Shown in pieces: positions 1 to 8,716 of a stretch of 64,000 bases of DNA. The position numbers and the translations under genes were made by a program. This DNA is from Pedobacter sp. KBS0701 (lineage in GTDB: Bacteria; Bacteroidota; Bacteroidia; Sphingobacteriales; Sphingobacteriaceae). The stretch lies in NCBI RefSeq assembly GCF_005938645.2, contig NZ_CP042171.1, positions 4,278,001 through 4,342,000 of the forward strand. The letters are read 5' to 3'. The notes below the pieces were generated by a model. That model worked only from the letters and a program-made list of their open reading frames with translations. It had not been told where the DNA came from and ran no database searches. Positions within the stretch are counted from its first letter, which is position 1. Each line of letters starts with the position of its first letter.

Positions 1-752
1 AACAAACGGTTCATCAGGCAGTCTACGCGTTTAGCGGTGAGGATATCGCTATCACTTTGTGTATTAGGGATAATTTCTGAACAGGAGAAAGTAGTGCCAA
101 TATTGGCTCTGTTAATTTCTGCACGTAAAATTTTACCACCTTCTGCCTGTGCCAAAGCCGTATGTAATACCGCAGGGAAAAAATTGCTTAAACCTGTTTT
201 ACCGGGAGCATGAATACCAAGCATATACCCTAGTGATGTATAACCAAAAGGCTCGTTCAACACAATCCAATTTTTTACTTTGTCTCCATATTCTAATGCA
301 CAGATGCTCACATAGGCATTAAAGGCAGCATTGATGCTGAAGCTTGTCCAGCCGCCCTCATCTTCCAGCGCCTGCGGTAAATCCCAGTGATAAAGCGTAA
401 CGTATGGGGTAATTCCATGAGTTAAACATTCGTCAATAAGATTGTGGTAAAAACGGATACCTTCCTGATTTATTTCTCCCCTTCCGCCGGGCAAAATCCT
501 GGACCAGGCAATAGAAAACCTAAAAACTTTAAAGCCTAGTAATTTTACTAAAGCTATATCTTCGGTATATCGGTGATAAAAATCGCAGGCGGGATCTAAT
601 TTGTGGCTTTTCTTTATTTTGCCGTTTTTCGCCGTAAAAGTATCCCAAATGGAAGGGCCTTTACCGTACTGGGTTGCTGTGCCTTCTATCTGCGCTGCAG
701 CAGTAGCTACTCCCCACAAAAAATCCGAACCGAAATCGCTTGCCTTAACCAT
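1..752 (-). CDS. GH1 beta-glucosidase, N-terminal part (runs off the left edge)
   Basis: This is the first 250 codons of a glycoside hydrolase family 1 enzyme that hydrolyses beta-linked glucosides or related sugars; the rest lies outside the window. The ATG is at 750-752. The family N-terminal signature is visible (FLWGVATAAAQIEG, residues 11-24), as is the YHWDLPQ segment (121-127) that contributes substrate-site His and Trp. The LNEPFG motif places the general acid/base Glu at residue 167. The nucleophile Glu would be beyond the edge. I see no signal peptide, so a cytoplasmic enzyme acting on imported oligosaccharides is inferred. It is transcribed away from the PKD-domain gene at 851. Confidence 0.93.
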   Translation of the reverse strand, partial: MVKASDFGSDFLWGVATAAAQIEGTATQYGKGPSIWDTFTAKNGKIKKSHKLDPACDFYHRYTEDIALVKLLGFKVFRFSIAWSRILPGGRGEINQEGIRFYHNLIDECLTHGITPYVTLYHWDLPQALEDEGGWTSFSINAAFNAYVSICALEYGDKVKNWIVLNEPFGYTSLGYMLGIHAPGKTGLSNFFPAVLHTALAQAEGGKILRAEINRANIGTTFSCSEIIPNTQSDSDILTAKRVDCLMNRL

Positions 753-850
753 TGTTATCCATTATTTGCCATAAGTTGCGAGTTTAATATTAACAAATCA
801 TTAACAATTAAAATGATTCGAAATAAAAACAATTTTTGATATTTTTACCT

Positions 851-3391
851 ATGCGCTACTCATTAATTTCTTTCCTATTGGCATTACTAAATCTCTCTGC
901 CTTTGGAAAATTTACCCCACCCATTAATGATGAATTGATAAATGCCATTAATATTACCAATACCAGTGCATATTGTAGTGGCGATGCCGAATTTAATAAT
1001 TTAGAAGCTACACCAAGCAGTTATAATAAAGCTTTAAACTGGCTGGCTGTTGGAAAAGATGTTTGGTATAAGTTTACTGCATCTAAGTTTGACGTAAACA
1101 TTTCTGTTAGCGGAAATATTGATGCCAATAGTACAAATACCTTAATCGGTCCTTTACTTGCCCTATATTCGTATGATCCAGCTACTAATTCTATTGCCGA
1201 ACAGCCTGGCACGCAGGCGACATCAAATAATGTTATTTCTTTGTACAAGGGTGCTTTAACGGTTGGGCAGGTTTACTATATCAGGGTGAGTGCAGCGAAT
1301 GATGCTACCGGTACCTTTAAGCTTTGTATCGATAATTATTTCCCACCAATCCAACCTGGACAAGATTGTGGGACATTTTCAGTGTTGTGTACCAAAGAAA
1401 CATTTACACAGTTAAATGTAACTGGTTCGGGGGCAAATAATCACGAATCGGCTGGAACCTGTTTAGGTACAGAATCTAACTCTGCCTGGTATATGTTTAA
1501 AGCTTCTGTACCCGGCGATTTTACTTTTGTAATCACCCCAACGGTAACTACAAACGATATTGACTGGGTTTTTTACGATTTAGGCCTGAACGGGGATTGC
1601 AGTAAAATAAATGCGGCAAATGCTATCCGGTGTGCATCAGGAAGTGGCGTAACCTGTAGCCCGTCCTATTATAAAACCGGCCTAAGTATGACTGAAACTG
1701 ATTTGACTGAAGCGCTAGGTTGCCCTGCCGGCCAAAATGGGTTTGTAAAATATGTAGAACTGCAACAGGACCATGTTTATGCTATATTAATCGATAATTT
1801 TTCGGGGGGGAATAATGGTTTTACCTTAGAATTCGGCGGCACGGCAGATTTTGCGGGTCCAACTGCCGAAATTGATGTTAAAAAACTAAACCCATGTACC
1901 GATAGCCAGGCTTATACTTTCGAAAGTAAAGCATCGAACTTCGCCTCCTTAAAATGGTCTTTTGGTGAAGGAGCAAACCTGGCTTCGGCCACAACAGCCG
2001 GGCCATTTACCGTAACATACAATACACCAGGTGAGAAAATTGTAGTTCTGGAAGCCAAAGGCACAAACGGTTGCAATGTAGTTACTACGCAAACTTTTAT
2101 TGTAGCAAACACACCCGAAAAACCTATCATAAGCGCTTCCAAGGTTAATTTGTGCCAGGGAGATGTATTAAAATTAAGCACTCCTTTTTTAAATTTAGCC
2201 AGCTACCACTGGTCAGGGCCAAACGGTTTTGTTTCAACAAACCAAAACCCCGAAATCCAGGTAAGCGGACCAGAAATAGTTGGAACATATAAACTTTATG
2301 TTCAGGTTGGAGATTGTGTGAGCGAAGTAAATTCAATCGATATTTTATCGGTCGATTTAAAGCCAGAAGCACTATTTTCGATTGAGGTTAATCATAAATG
2401 CGAATCAGACCAATCTTTTTCGTTTATCAATGCTTCTAAAAACTATACGAAACTCAGCTGGGATTTTGGTCCGGGCATAAAAAGCCAGGTAGCCATCAAT
2501 AACGACAGTCAGATATTAACCTTTACAGATCCTGGACTTAAAACAATCACACTAACAGTTGAAAGCAATAATGGCTGTACTTCTACCTTTACAAAAGATA
2601 TTTTGGTAGAGTTGAAGCCGGAAAAACCAGAAATAAATATTAATCAACCCTTCTTTTGTTTAAAAGACATCATAAAATTATCTGTACCGGCAAAGGAAGG
2701 TATCACTTATGCATGGAGCGGGCCAAACAATTATTCCGCCACCACAAATGCCGTTGAAATACCGGTAACAGATTTTAATGTGGCAGGACAATATCAGGTT
2801 ATATTAACATCAGGCTCTTGTAACTCCGAACCCGCAACGATCATTGTTCCCGCAATTGCCAGAATTCCAGTGGCTAAATTTTATACCGAACCTACCTTCG
2901 ACGTTAAGTTTTCTGCTCCAGTACCCATAACATTTACCAATACATCGCTTTACAGCGATTTTTATGAATGGAATTTTGGTGATGGAATTATTTCTTCAGA
3001 ACAAAACCCTACCCACATTTATCAAACCGATGGATTATTCCAGATTACTTTAACCGCATTTTCTAAAAACGGCTGCTCAAATTCAATCACGCAAGGCGAC
3101 CTCATTATCAAAAAAAATGCATCTACATTTGTTCCAAATGCATTCTCACCAAATGGCGATGGGATTAATGATGAACTGGTTGTTGGTGTAACAAACCTCA
3201 AAAAATATAGATTACAGATTTACAACCGTTTAGGCACTCAGGTTTTCTTTACTGAGAACATATTCGAAAACTGGAATGGTACTTTTAAGGGTAACGAACT
3301 CCCTGTTGGCGTGTATTATTATGTCATTACTGGCACTAACTTATCGAATAACAATATTAAATATACAGGTTCAATAACCTTAATCAGGTAA
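851..3391 (+). CDS. Secreted PKD-domain protein with T9SS type B (CHU_C) sorting domain
   Basis: This is an 846-residue protein expected to leave the cell through the type IX secretion system. It has a signal peptide (about residues 1-19). Two jelly-roll/PPC-like segments (about 30-160 and 175-310) carry DVWYKFTA- and AWYMFKAS-type motifs. Alternating PKD and Ig-like modules follow (about 330-740) with repeated WDFG/WNFGDG-like strands. A gliding-motility-associated C-terminal domain (about 750-846) begins FVPNAFSPNGDGINDE and ends in a typical VGVYYYVI strand. The ATG at 851 is preferred to an in-frame TTG at 836 because it gives a clean signal peptide. No catalytic domain is visible, so adhesion or surface display is inferred. 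Confidence 0.9.
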   Translation: MRYSLISFLLALLNLSAFGKFTPPINDELINAINITNTSAYCSGDAEFNNLEATPSSYNKALNWLAVGKDVWYKFTASKFDVNISVSGNIDANSTNTLIGPLLALYSYDPATNSIAEQPGTQATSNNVISLYKGALTVGQVYYIRVSAANDATGTFKLCIDNYFPPIQPGQDCGTFSVLCTKETFTQLNVTGSGANNHESAGTCLGTESNSAWYMFKASVPGDFTFVITPTVTTNDIDWVFYDLGLNGDCSKINAANAIRCASGSGVTCSPSYYKTGLSMTETDLTEALGCPAGQNGFVKYVELQQDHVYAILIDNFSGGNNGFTLEFGGTADFAGPTAEIDVKKLNPCTDSQAYTFESKASNFASLKWSFGEGANLASATTAGPFTVTYNTPGEKIVVLEAKGTNGCNVVTTQTFIVANTPEKPIISASKVNLCQGDVLKLSTPFLNLASYHWSGPNGFVSTNQNPEIQVSGPEIVGTYKLYVQVGDCVSEVNSIDILSVDLKPEALFSIEVNHKCESDQSFSFINASKNYTKLSWDFGPGIKSQVAINNDSQILTFTDPGLKTITLTVESNNGCTSTFTKDILVELKPEKPEININQPFFCLKDIIKLSVPAKEGITYAWSGPNNYSATTNAVEIPVTDFNVAGQYQVILTSGSCNSEPATIIVPAIARIPVAKFYTEPTFDVKFSAPVPITFTNTSLYSDFYEWNFGDGIISSEQNPTHIYQTDGLFQITLTAFSKNGCSNSITQGDLIIKKNASTFVPNAFSPNGDGINDELVVGVTNLKKYRLQIYNRLGTQVFFTENIFENWNGTFKGNELPVGVYYYVITGTNLSNNNIKYTGSITLIR

Positions 3392-3479
3392 CTGTTTCAG
3401 TGCATTCTGGTGTTACTACCTGACTGGTCCAAATATTTACGTGTTTGATGGAAACATCTGACATCACATATAAATGTTA

Positions 3480-5303
3480 CTATTTAACATTATCCAGCTT
3501 TAAACCAATCTCTTTCAGCAAAATAGCTGCATTAAAAGTTTTGCACGGTCCGTATTTTAGCAGATAATCAAATCTCATTTCGCCTTCGGCAATCTGGATA
3601 TCGAAATGAAAATTACGAACAGTTTCGGGGTAATCAATAATCAGATCTGCTAATTGTAAATCGTGGGTTGCAAAAAGTGCAGGAGTTTTTTCGGCAATCA
3701 GCTTTTGTATAAAAACCTTTGATCCTAAATATTTATCCCGGCTGTTTGTACCCCTCAGCATTTCGTCAATTAATACAAAAGTATCTTTATCCTTTATAAC
3801 ATTATCCAAAATCATCTTCAAACGGTTAAGCTCTGCCTTAAAAGTAGAGGTACTTTCGTTCAGCGAATCTTTAATCCGCATATAGGTGTTGATCGAAAAA
3901 ACAGATAATTGCATTGTTTTGGCACAAACCGGCGCACCTGCGTAAGCCAATACCATATTGATACCCAGCGTACGTAAAAAAGTACTTTTACCTGCCATGT
4001 TAGAGCCCGTTACAATATCAACAGTTGGTTTTGCCTCCACACAAAAATCATTGCTCACCCGTAATTGCTTATTAATAAGCGGATGGCCAATATGAGTAGT
4101 GGCTAATGCAAAGTGATCGTTAATCACTGGAAATATCCAATCTGGTTGATTATAGGCCGTTGTTGCTAACGAAATCAGTTCTTCAAAATCGCCCAGATGA
4201 TCAAGCGCAGCAATTACATCTTTTGATGATGATTTGTACCAGATATCTAAATTGATGCAGCATTTTAAATCCCAAAGTAAAAGGGCATTCAGTATTCCAC
4301 CCACAACGATATTCAGTCTCGCATCAAAATTTTCGATAATCTTTGTAAGACCTTTAATTTCTTTACTAACCGGAATTTTTGAATCGAGTAAACTTAGCGT
4401 ATAACTGCTTTTCCATTGTTGATTTTCTGTCCATAAAATAGCGCCTGCATATCCGTTCAGCAGGTTCGAACTCCCGCCAAAGCTATAAAACACTTTGTTG
4501 ATTTTTGAGCCCAGTAATACATTCCACCCGATGTGGACCACAAGCAAAAGCGCCAATACCTTCCAGAAAAGACTACTGATTAAAACTGCTGCCAGAATTA
4601 GGCCGATAGTAATGTAGGGTACCAGTTTCACATAAAACCTCATAAAGGCTCCCTGAACAAAGCCCAATTGCGCACCCAATTGACTCTTTAACTGCGTTTT
4701 GATCTGTTCTATTTTATCAGGATCGTAACCATGGAGGTTAGCCCTAAAACTATAAGTTTCTGCTATCTTATCTATTATCTCTTTTATGGCTTCCTGACGG
4801 CGTAATATCCCAGCCCTGGTCGATTTTTCTGCGAAATTTTTAGCCAGCAGGTTATTTCCACTTTTGGTACTACAACGGTTAATCAGGGCAAATAGCGATG
4901 AGGCACCAAAAATATCAAGATCGGAAGTGTAAGGATGTTGTTCAGATTCGAAAGCTTTACCATGGTCATATCCGTTAGCGGCACCATTTAAAATATTCCA
5001 TTCGTTCTGATAAACCCACAGAAGTTGTTTTTTATAGTCGATTTCACGATCAAGCTGGCTTTGTCTGCGCACAACATAGGCGAAAGCAATTACAGGCAGT
5101 AATAAACAAATTTGGATTAATGTACGTAAGCTGTCGTCTGCCGAGCGCAGCAGCAAAACGAAAAATAAAATTTCGGCCAAAAACAATCCTATGCGGAGGA
5201 AAGAAAGTTGATCGATCAGTTTTTTTGTTTGATCTATATCTGTCGTAACATCTTTTATTTTATCATGGTAACCGGCTATTATTTCTTGTTTTTGTTTCAG
5301 CAT
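3480..5303 (-). CDS. Membrane-anchored MutS-family ATPase
   Basis: This is a 607-residue protein whose C-terminal third is a MutS domain V ABC-type ATPase. The Walker A is TGSNMAGKST (about residue 430), and a Walker B/D-loop segment LIDEMLRGTNSRDK and an ATHD switch follow. Unlike MutS it lacks the mismatch-recognition domain. Its N-terminal half has hydrophobic stretches at about 36-52, 60-78 and 233-270 that look like membrane helices. Similar proteins in Bacteroidota are usually annotated as MutS-related; their function is not established to my knowledge. A role in mismatch repair should not be assumed. It stands alone, divergent from rlmH. Confidence 0.85.
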   Translation of the reverse strand: MLKQKQEIIAGYHDKIKDVTTDIDQTKKLIDQLSFLRIGLFLAEILFFVLLLRSADDSLRTLIQICLLLPVIAFAYVVRRQSQLDREIDYKKQLLWVYQNEWNILNGAANGYDHGKAFESEQHPYTSDLDIFGASSLFALINRCSTKSGNNLLAKNFAEKSTRAGILRRQEAIKEIIDKIAETYSFRANLHGYDPDKIEQIKTQLKSQLGAQLGFVQGAFMRFYVKLVPYITIGLILAAVLISSLFWKVLALLLVVHIGWNVLLGSKINKVFYSFGGSSNLLNGYAGAILWTENQQWKSSYTLSLLDSKIPVSKEIKGLTKIIENFDARLNIVVGGILNALLLWDLKCCINLDIWYKSSSKDVIAALDHLGDFEELISLATTAYNQPDWIFPVINDHFALATTHIGHPLINKQLRVSNDFCVEAKPTVDIVTGSNMAGKSTFLRTLGINMVLAYAGAPVCAKTMQLSVFSINTYMRIKDSLNESTSTFKAELNRLKMILDNVIKDKDTFVLIDEMLRGTNSRDKYLGSKVFIQKLIAEKTPALFATHDLQLADLIIDYPETVRNFHFDIQIAEGEMRFDYLLKYGPCKTFNAAILLKEIGLKLDNVK

Positions 5304-5347
5304 AATTTTTATTCAGTATATATTTCAGAAGTTATCAGATGGATAGA

Positions 5348-5380
5348 TTGTCTTTTTTGTTACAATTTTCTCTAAGTTTG
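5348..5380 (+). promoter_or_regulatory. Bacteroidota-type promoter upstream of rlmH
   Basis: A TTG at 5348-5350 is followed after 22 bases by TAAGTTTG (5373-5380), which fits the Bacteroidota -33/-7 consensus TTG-N17-23-TAnnTTTG. The rlmH ATG at 5415 lies about 35 bases downstream. Confidence 0.55.
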
Positions 5381-5414
5381 AATCTCGAAATTCTAAAGAT
5401 AGGCAAAATATTAA

Positions 5415-5888
5415 ATGAAGATTACCCTGATCGCCATTGGCAAAACAGAAGATAAATACCTAATAGAAGGAATTGATAAATACATCAACCGCCTGAAGCA
5501 TTATGTTAATTTTATCTTTTTGGCCATACCTGATGTAAAAAATGTTAAAAACCTGAGTGAGGCGCAACAAAAAGCAAAGGAGGCAGAACTTCTCCACAAA
5601 CAAATCAACAATGGCGATGTTGTTATTTTGCTGGATGAGAAAGGGAAAAAATATTCATCTGTAGAATTTTCAAACTACCTGAATAAACAGATGGTGGGCA
5701 GTGTACAACATTTAATTTTTATCATTGGGGGGCCATACGGATTTGATGAAACCATTTACAAAAGAGCAAATGGTTTAATTTCCTTATCTGATATGACCTT
5801 TTCTCATCAGATGATCAGATTGTTTTTTGTAGAGCAGCTTTACCGGGGTTTCAGCATTTTAAAAGGAGAACCTTATCATCATGCTTAG
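5415..5888 (+). CDS. rlmH: 23S rRNA (pseudouridine1915-N3)-methyltransferase RlmH
   Basis: RlmH is a SPOUT-class enzyme that methylates N3 of pseudouridine 1915 in helix 69 of 23S rRNA on assembled 70S ribosomes, using SAM. The 157-residue length is standard. The SAM-binding knot is visible as IIGGPYGFDE (about 103-112), followed by LSDMTFSHQMIRL and a C-terminal GEPYHHA end with the conserved Tyr-His-His. The ATG at 5415 sits behind a good promoter and gives the usual MKITLIAIGK start. It is monocistronic or co-transcribed with the tiny gene at 5969. Confidence 0.96.
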   Translation: MKITLIAIGKTEDKYLIEGIDKYINRLKHYVNFIFLAIPDVKNVKNLSEAQQKAKEAELLHKQINNGDVVILLDEKGKKYSSVEFSNYLNKQMVGSVQHLIFIIGGPYGFDETIYKRANGLISLSDMTFSHQMIRLFFVEQLYRGFSILKGEPYHHA

Positions 5889-5968
5889 AGATGAAATTTT
5901 TGAGGTAAGAACTATGTGAATGAGATATGGAAAAGACGAATTAAAATCATCATTAAATAAAAGAAATT

Positions 5969-6097
5969 ATGATATTAGATAAATATAAACGGGAATACAG
6001 ATATAAAAGCGATCAAAACCGCAATAATAAATACTTATGGATCAGCATTATTGTCTCTTTAGTGATTGTAGCTTTGCTTTGGTATTTCTTAGATTAA
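5969..6097 (+). CDS. 42-residue single-pass membrane protein, hypothetical
   Basis: This is a 42-codon ORF with ATG at 5969 and TAA at 6095-6097. The first 22 residues are polar and highly charged (MILDKYKREYRYK). A single hydrophobic helix, about residues 23-41 (YLWISIIVSLVIVALLWYF), follows and ends in Leu-Asp, so it looks like a small inner-membrane protein with a cytoplasmic basic N-terminus. It starts 80 bases after rlmH in the same direction and stops just before a strong hairpin. I do not recognise a family. The ORF is short, so coding status rests on the clean topology and position. Confidence 0.5.
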   Translation: MILDKYKREYRYKSDQNRNNKYLWISIIVSLVIVALLWYFLD

Positions 6098-6101
6098 ACC
6101 C

Positions 6102-6133
6102 ATAAAAAAACACCAGACAAATAGCCTGGTGTT
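6102..6133 (-). terminator. Rho-independent terminator for the DUF5606 gene
   Basis: An 8-bp stem (AACACCAG 6109-6116 with CTGGTGTT 6126-6133) is followed on the minus strand by seven T residues (A7 at 6104-6110 on the plus strand). It lies 23 bases beyond the minus-strand stop at 6156. It could also stop plus-strand reading from the small gene at 5969, though the T-run there is weak. Confidence 0.8.
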
Positions 6134-6155
6134 CTCTATAATAATTAAATAAAGC

Positions 6156-6698
6156 TTAAACGCCTTTTTTACTGGTCATACTTGCTTTTTTAGCTGGAGC
6201 CGAAGTTTTAGTAGTTGCTTTAGCACTTGCCGAAGTTTTAGATCCTGTAGCTTTTTGTTTTTTATCAGAAGCTGCTTTTTCTTCTGATAACTTAACTTCT
6301 GCTGGTGTACCAGGAGTTTCCGGAGTTTCTTCAGTAAATAAAGGCAGATCTTTTAATAAGTTATACCAGGTAATGATTTTCTTCATATCAGAAGCATAAA
6401 CTTTCTCCTGATCGTGACCTGGAGCTACTTCAAGAAAATATGCACGCAAATCGCCTTTCAAGTCAGGAGTAGATCCTTTAGCAGAAATTTTAGCAAAAAT
6501 ATCAGCCAGTTTAATTTCTTCCTCTTCACCATACACGGTAATATCTTCTAATGAAGCTAATTTTGTGTTGGTGATGTTGGCTACAACTTTAGTTTTTTGA
6601 GCATCTAAGCCCTCTAAAATGTAACCTACTTTATTTTGTCCAACCAGTTTAAATAAACCTGGTCTGCCGGATACGGCTACAATTCCTCTTAAATTCAT
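6156..6698 (-). CDS. DUF5606-domain protein with Lys/Ala-rich tail
   Basis: This is a 180-residue protein. Residues 1-125 match what I know as DUF5606, starting MNLRGIVAVSGRPGLFKLV and including DLRAYFLEVAPGHDQEKVY. It is a Bacteroidota family of unknown function with a small beta-rich N-terminus. Residues about 130-180 form a low-complexity tail rich in Lys, Ala, Ser and Thr with repeated AKKA/SAKAT-type units, resembling histone-H1-like tails, so nucleic-acid binding is possible but only inferred. It follows the cyclophilin gene in the same direction after 141 bases of repeat-like spacer, and ends at a strong terminator. Confidence 0.8.
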   Translation of the reverse strand: MNLRGIVAVSGRPGLFKLVGQNKVGYILEGLDAQKTKVVANITNTKLASLEDITVYGEEEEIKLADIFAKISAKGSTPDLKGDLRAYFLEVAPGHDQEKVYASDMKKIITWYNLLKDLPLFTEETPETPGTPAEVKLSEEKAASDKKQKATGSKTSASAKATTKTSAPAKKASMTSKKGV

Positions 6699-6839
6699 AT
6701 CATGTGTGTTTAGCGGTTAGCGGTTGGGGTATGGCGCAATAAATTGCCTACCGCCAAACGCATAACGTATTTCTATTGTTTTAAAATCTAAATGTGAGCA
6801 ATTAGCGCCTCAAACGCTTATCGCCAAACGCATTGCGCA
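6699..6839 (-). repeat. Short degenerate repeats (AGCGTTTGGCG type) between cyclophilin and DUF5606 genes
   Basis: The spacer holds GCCAAACGCAT twice (about 6752 and 6822), each followed by CG-containing sequence, plus AGCGGTTAGCGGTT near 6710. It has no ORF and looks like degenerate intergenic repeat filler. Confidence 0.5.
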
Positions 6840-7301
6840 CTAACCTTCTAAAACTTCAATATTTACAATCTTATCGCCCTGACGGATATCATCAACAAGA
6901 TCTACATTTTCGATAACTTTACCAAAACAAGTATGGTTACGGTCTAAATGAGCAGTATTTGCTCTGCTATGGCAGATAAAAAATTGCGAACCACCAGTAT
7001 TACGGCCAGCGTGGGCCATAGATAAAACACCACGATCGTGGTATTGATTTTCTCCGTCCAATTCGCAATCAATTTTATAACCTGGACCACCAGTACCTGC
7101 CAAATGTGCTTTAGCCGGGTCTTTTGAATTTGGACATCCGCCCTGAACCATAAAGTTAGGAATTACACGGTGAAAAGTTACACCATCATAAAAGCCTTCT
7201 TTAGCTAATTTTTTAAAGTTTGCAACGGCTTTTGGCGCATCATTTTCGTAGAATTCTACGGTCATATCGCCTTTTTCTGTTTTTATTATTGCTTTACTCA
7301 T
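6840..7301 (-). CDS. Peptidyl-prolyl cis-trans isomerase, cyclophilin type
   Basis: This is a 153-residue single-domain cyclophilin that catalyses cis-trans isomerisation of X-Pro bonds. The active-site block FHRVIPNFMVQGG (catalytic Arg) and the GGSQFFICHS block are both present, as is the HTCFGKVIENVDLVD C-terminal strand. There is no signal peptide, so it is cytoplasmic. The N-terminus MSKAIIKTEKGDMTVEFY is typical of short bacterial cyclophilins, which supports the ATG at 7301. It is first in a short minus-strand unit with the DUF5606 gene. Confidence 0.95.
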   Translation of the reverse strand: MSKAIIKTEKGDMTVEFYENDAPKAVANFKKLAKEGFYDGVTFHRVIPNFMVQGGCPNSKDPAKAHLAGTGGPGYKIDCELDGENQYHDRGVLSMAHAGRNTGGSQFFICHSRANTAHLDRNHTCFGKVIENVDLVDDIRQGDKIVNIEVLEG

Positions 7302-7367
7302 ATCAATATCGGTACTAATTTTAATTTTTCTCCCCCTAAAAAACTTTCATATTTTTTTAGTAGAGGG

Positions 7368-7375
7368 CAAAAATA
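7368..7375 (-). promoter_or_regulatory. Possible -7 box for the cyclophilin gene
   Basis: The minus strand reads TATTTTTG, a match to TAnnTTTG, 67 bases upstream of the start codon. I could not find a convincing TTG at the right distance, so this is only a half-site. Confidence 0.3.
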
Positions 7376-7456
7376 ACAAAATTGTATAACTTATGACATC
7401 ATTAAATTTTTCTATACAGTTTAAATGCGGTATTTTAGTGTTTTAAGCATACCGAT

Positions 7457-8716
7457 TTGATAAAGAAATATTATATCCTACTCATTTGCCTGCTTTGCTC
7501 CCTTGGGCTTAGGGCTTCTTCCTTGTTAATTTATATGGATGAAGACCAAAAAAACCATCTTAAAGCTTATGGTATTGCCTATTGGACCATCAGCAAACAA
7601 TTGGAGGTTGATTGGCTTTTAAACTATCGTGGCGGTAGTTTTTTAATCAAATATAATAAAGCGGTGGAGGATGAATTAAAAATCCGCGGGGTTTCTTATG
7701 AAGTTATGGCTGATGGAAAAGTAGTGAGTTTGCTAAATGAAATCAGCGACCCATCTGTAAACATGGAAATGGTTAAACTGGAGAAAACGCCAAAAATTGC
7801 AGTTTACTCTCCAAAAAGCAAATTGCCGTGGGATGATGCGGTTACACTCGTGTTAACCTACGCAGAAATTCCATACGATGTAATTTACGATGACGATATT
7901 CTTCAGGATAAATTGAGCAAATACGATTGGCTACACTTGCACCACGAAGATTTTACCGGGCAATATGGTCGTTTCTGGGCCAATTTCAGGTATGCAACCT
8001 GGTACCAGGAAGACGTCAAAAATCAGGAAACTTTAGCTAAACGTATGGGCTATAAAAAGGTTTCTGAAATGAAATTAGCCGTTGCCAAACATATTAAGGA
8101 GTACTGTGCCGGTGGAGGTTTCATGTTTGCCATGTGCTCTGGTACTGATAGTTTCGACATTGCCCTGGCTGCCGAAGGGGTAGACATTTGTGCACAGATG
8201 TTTGATGGTGATCCTGCCGACCCTAATGCGCAATCGAAACTTGATTTCAACAAAACGCTGGCCTTCCAGAATTTCAAGTTAGACAACAACCCGATGAACT
8301 ATGAGTTTTCGGATATAGATGTTACTCAAACCCGTACACTGAACCAAACAAACGATTATTTTACTTTATTCGATTTTTCTGCCAAGTGGGATCTTGTTCC
8401 AACCATGCTTACCCAGGATCATGATAAGGTAATTAAAGGTTTTATGGGACAAACCACAGCATTTAAAAAAAGCTTAGTAAAAACAAATGTAACCGTTTTA
8501 GGTGAAAATAAAGGCGCAGCAGAGGTAAGATATCTACATGGCGAAATTGGCAAAGGCCAGTTTACTTTTTATGGCGGGCACGATCCGGAAGATTATCAGC
8601 ACGCTGTTGGCGATCCACCAACAGATTTAAGTCTGCATCCCAATTCTCCGGGTTACCGTTTAATTTTAAACAATGTACTTTTCCCGGCGGCAAAAAAGAA
8701 ACCTCAAAAAACATAA
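7457..8716 (+). CDS. Secreted protein, possibly amidotransferase-like fold (often labelled asparagine synthetase B)
   Basis: This is a 419-residue protein with a clear signal peptide (about residues 1-21, MIKKYYILLICLLCSLGLRA) that requires the TTG at 7457 as start; the first in-frame ATG is 26 codons later. Conserved-looking blocks are QKNHLKAYGIAYW, VDWLLNYRGGSF, AMCSGTDSFDIAL and GQFTFYGGHDPEDY. The last two suggest a class-I glutamine-amidotransferase-like or ThuA-like fold. From memory, homologues are often called asparagine synthetase B, but I see neither a Cys2 Ntn-amidotransferase start nor a synthetase PP-loop, so that name looks unsupported. It acts in the periplasm or outer envelope. 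Confidence 0.75.
   Translation: MIKKYYILLICLLCSLGLRASSLLIYMDEDQKNHLKAYGIAYWTISKQLEVDWLLNYRGGSFLIKYNKAVEDELKIRGVSYEVMADGKVVSLLNEISDPSVNMEMVKLEKTPKIAVYSPKSKLPWDDAVTLVLTYAEIPYDVIYDDDILQDKLSKYDWLHLHHEDFTGQYGRFWANFRYATWYQEDVKNQETLAKRMGYKKVSEMKLAVAKHIKEYCAGGGFMFAMCSGTDSFDIALAAEGVDICAQMFDGDPADPNAQSKLDFNKTLAFQNFKLDNNPMNYEFSDIDVTQTRTLNQTNDYFTLFDFSAKWDLVPTMLTQDHDKVIKGFMGQTTAFKKSLVKTNVTVLGENKGAAEVRYLHGEIGKGQFTFYGGHDPEDYQHAVGDPPTDLSLHPNSPGYRLILNNVLFPAAKKKPQKT

Noticed and set aside
603..839. 78-codon plus-strand frame
   Set aside because: It is antisense to the GH1 gene that runs from 752 to the left edge; the GH1 frame has clear family motifs.
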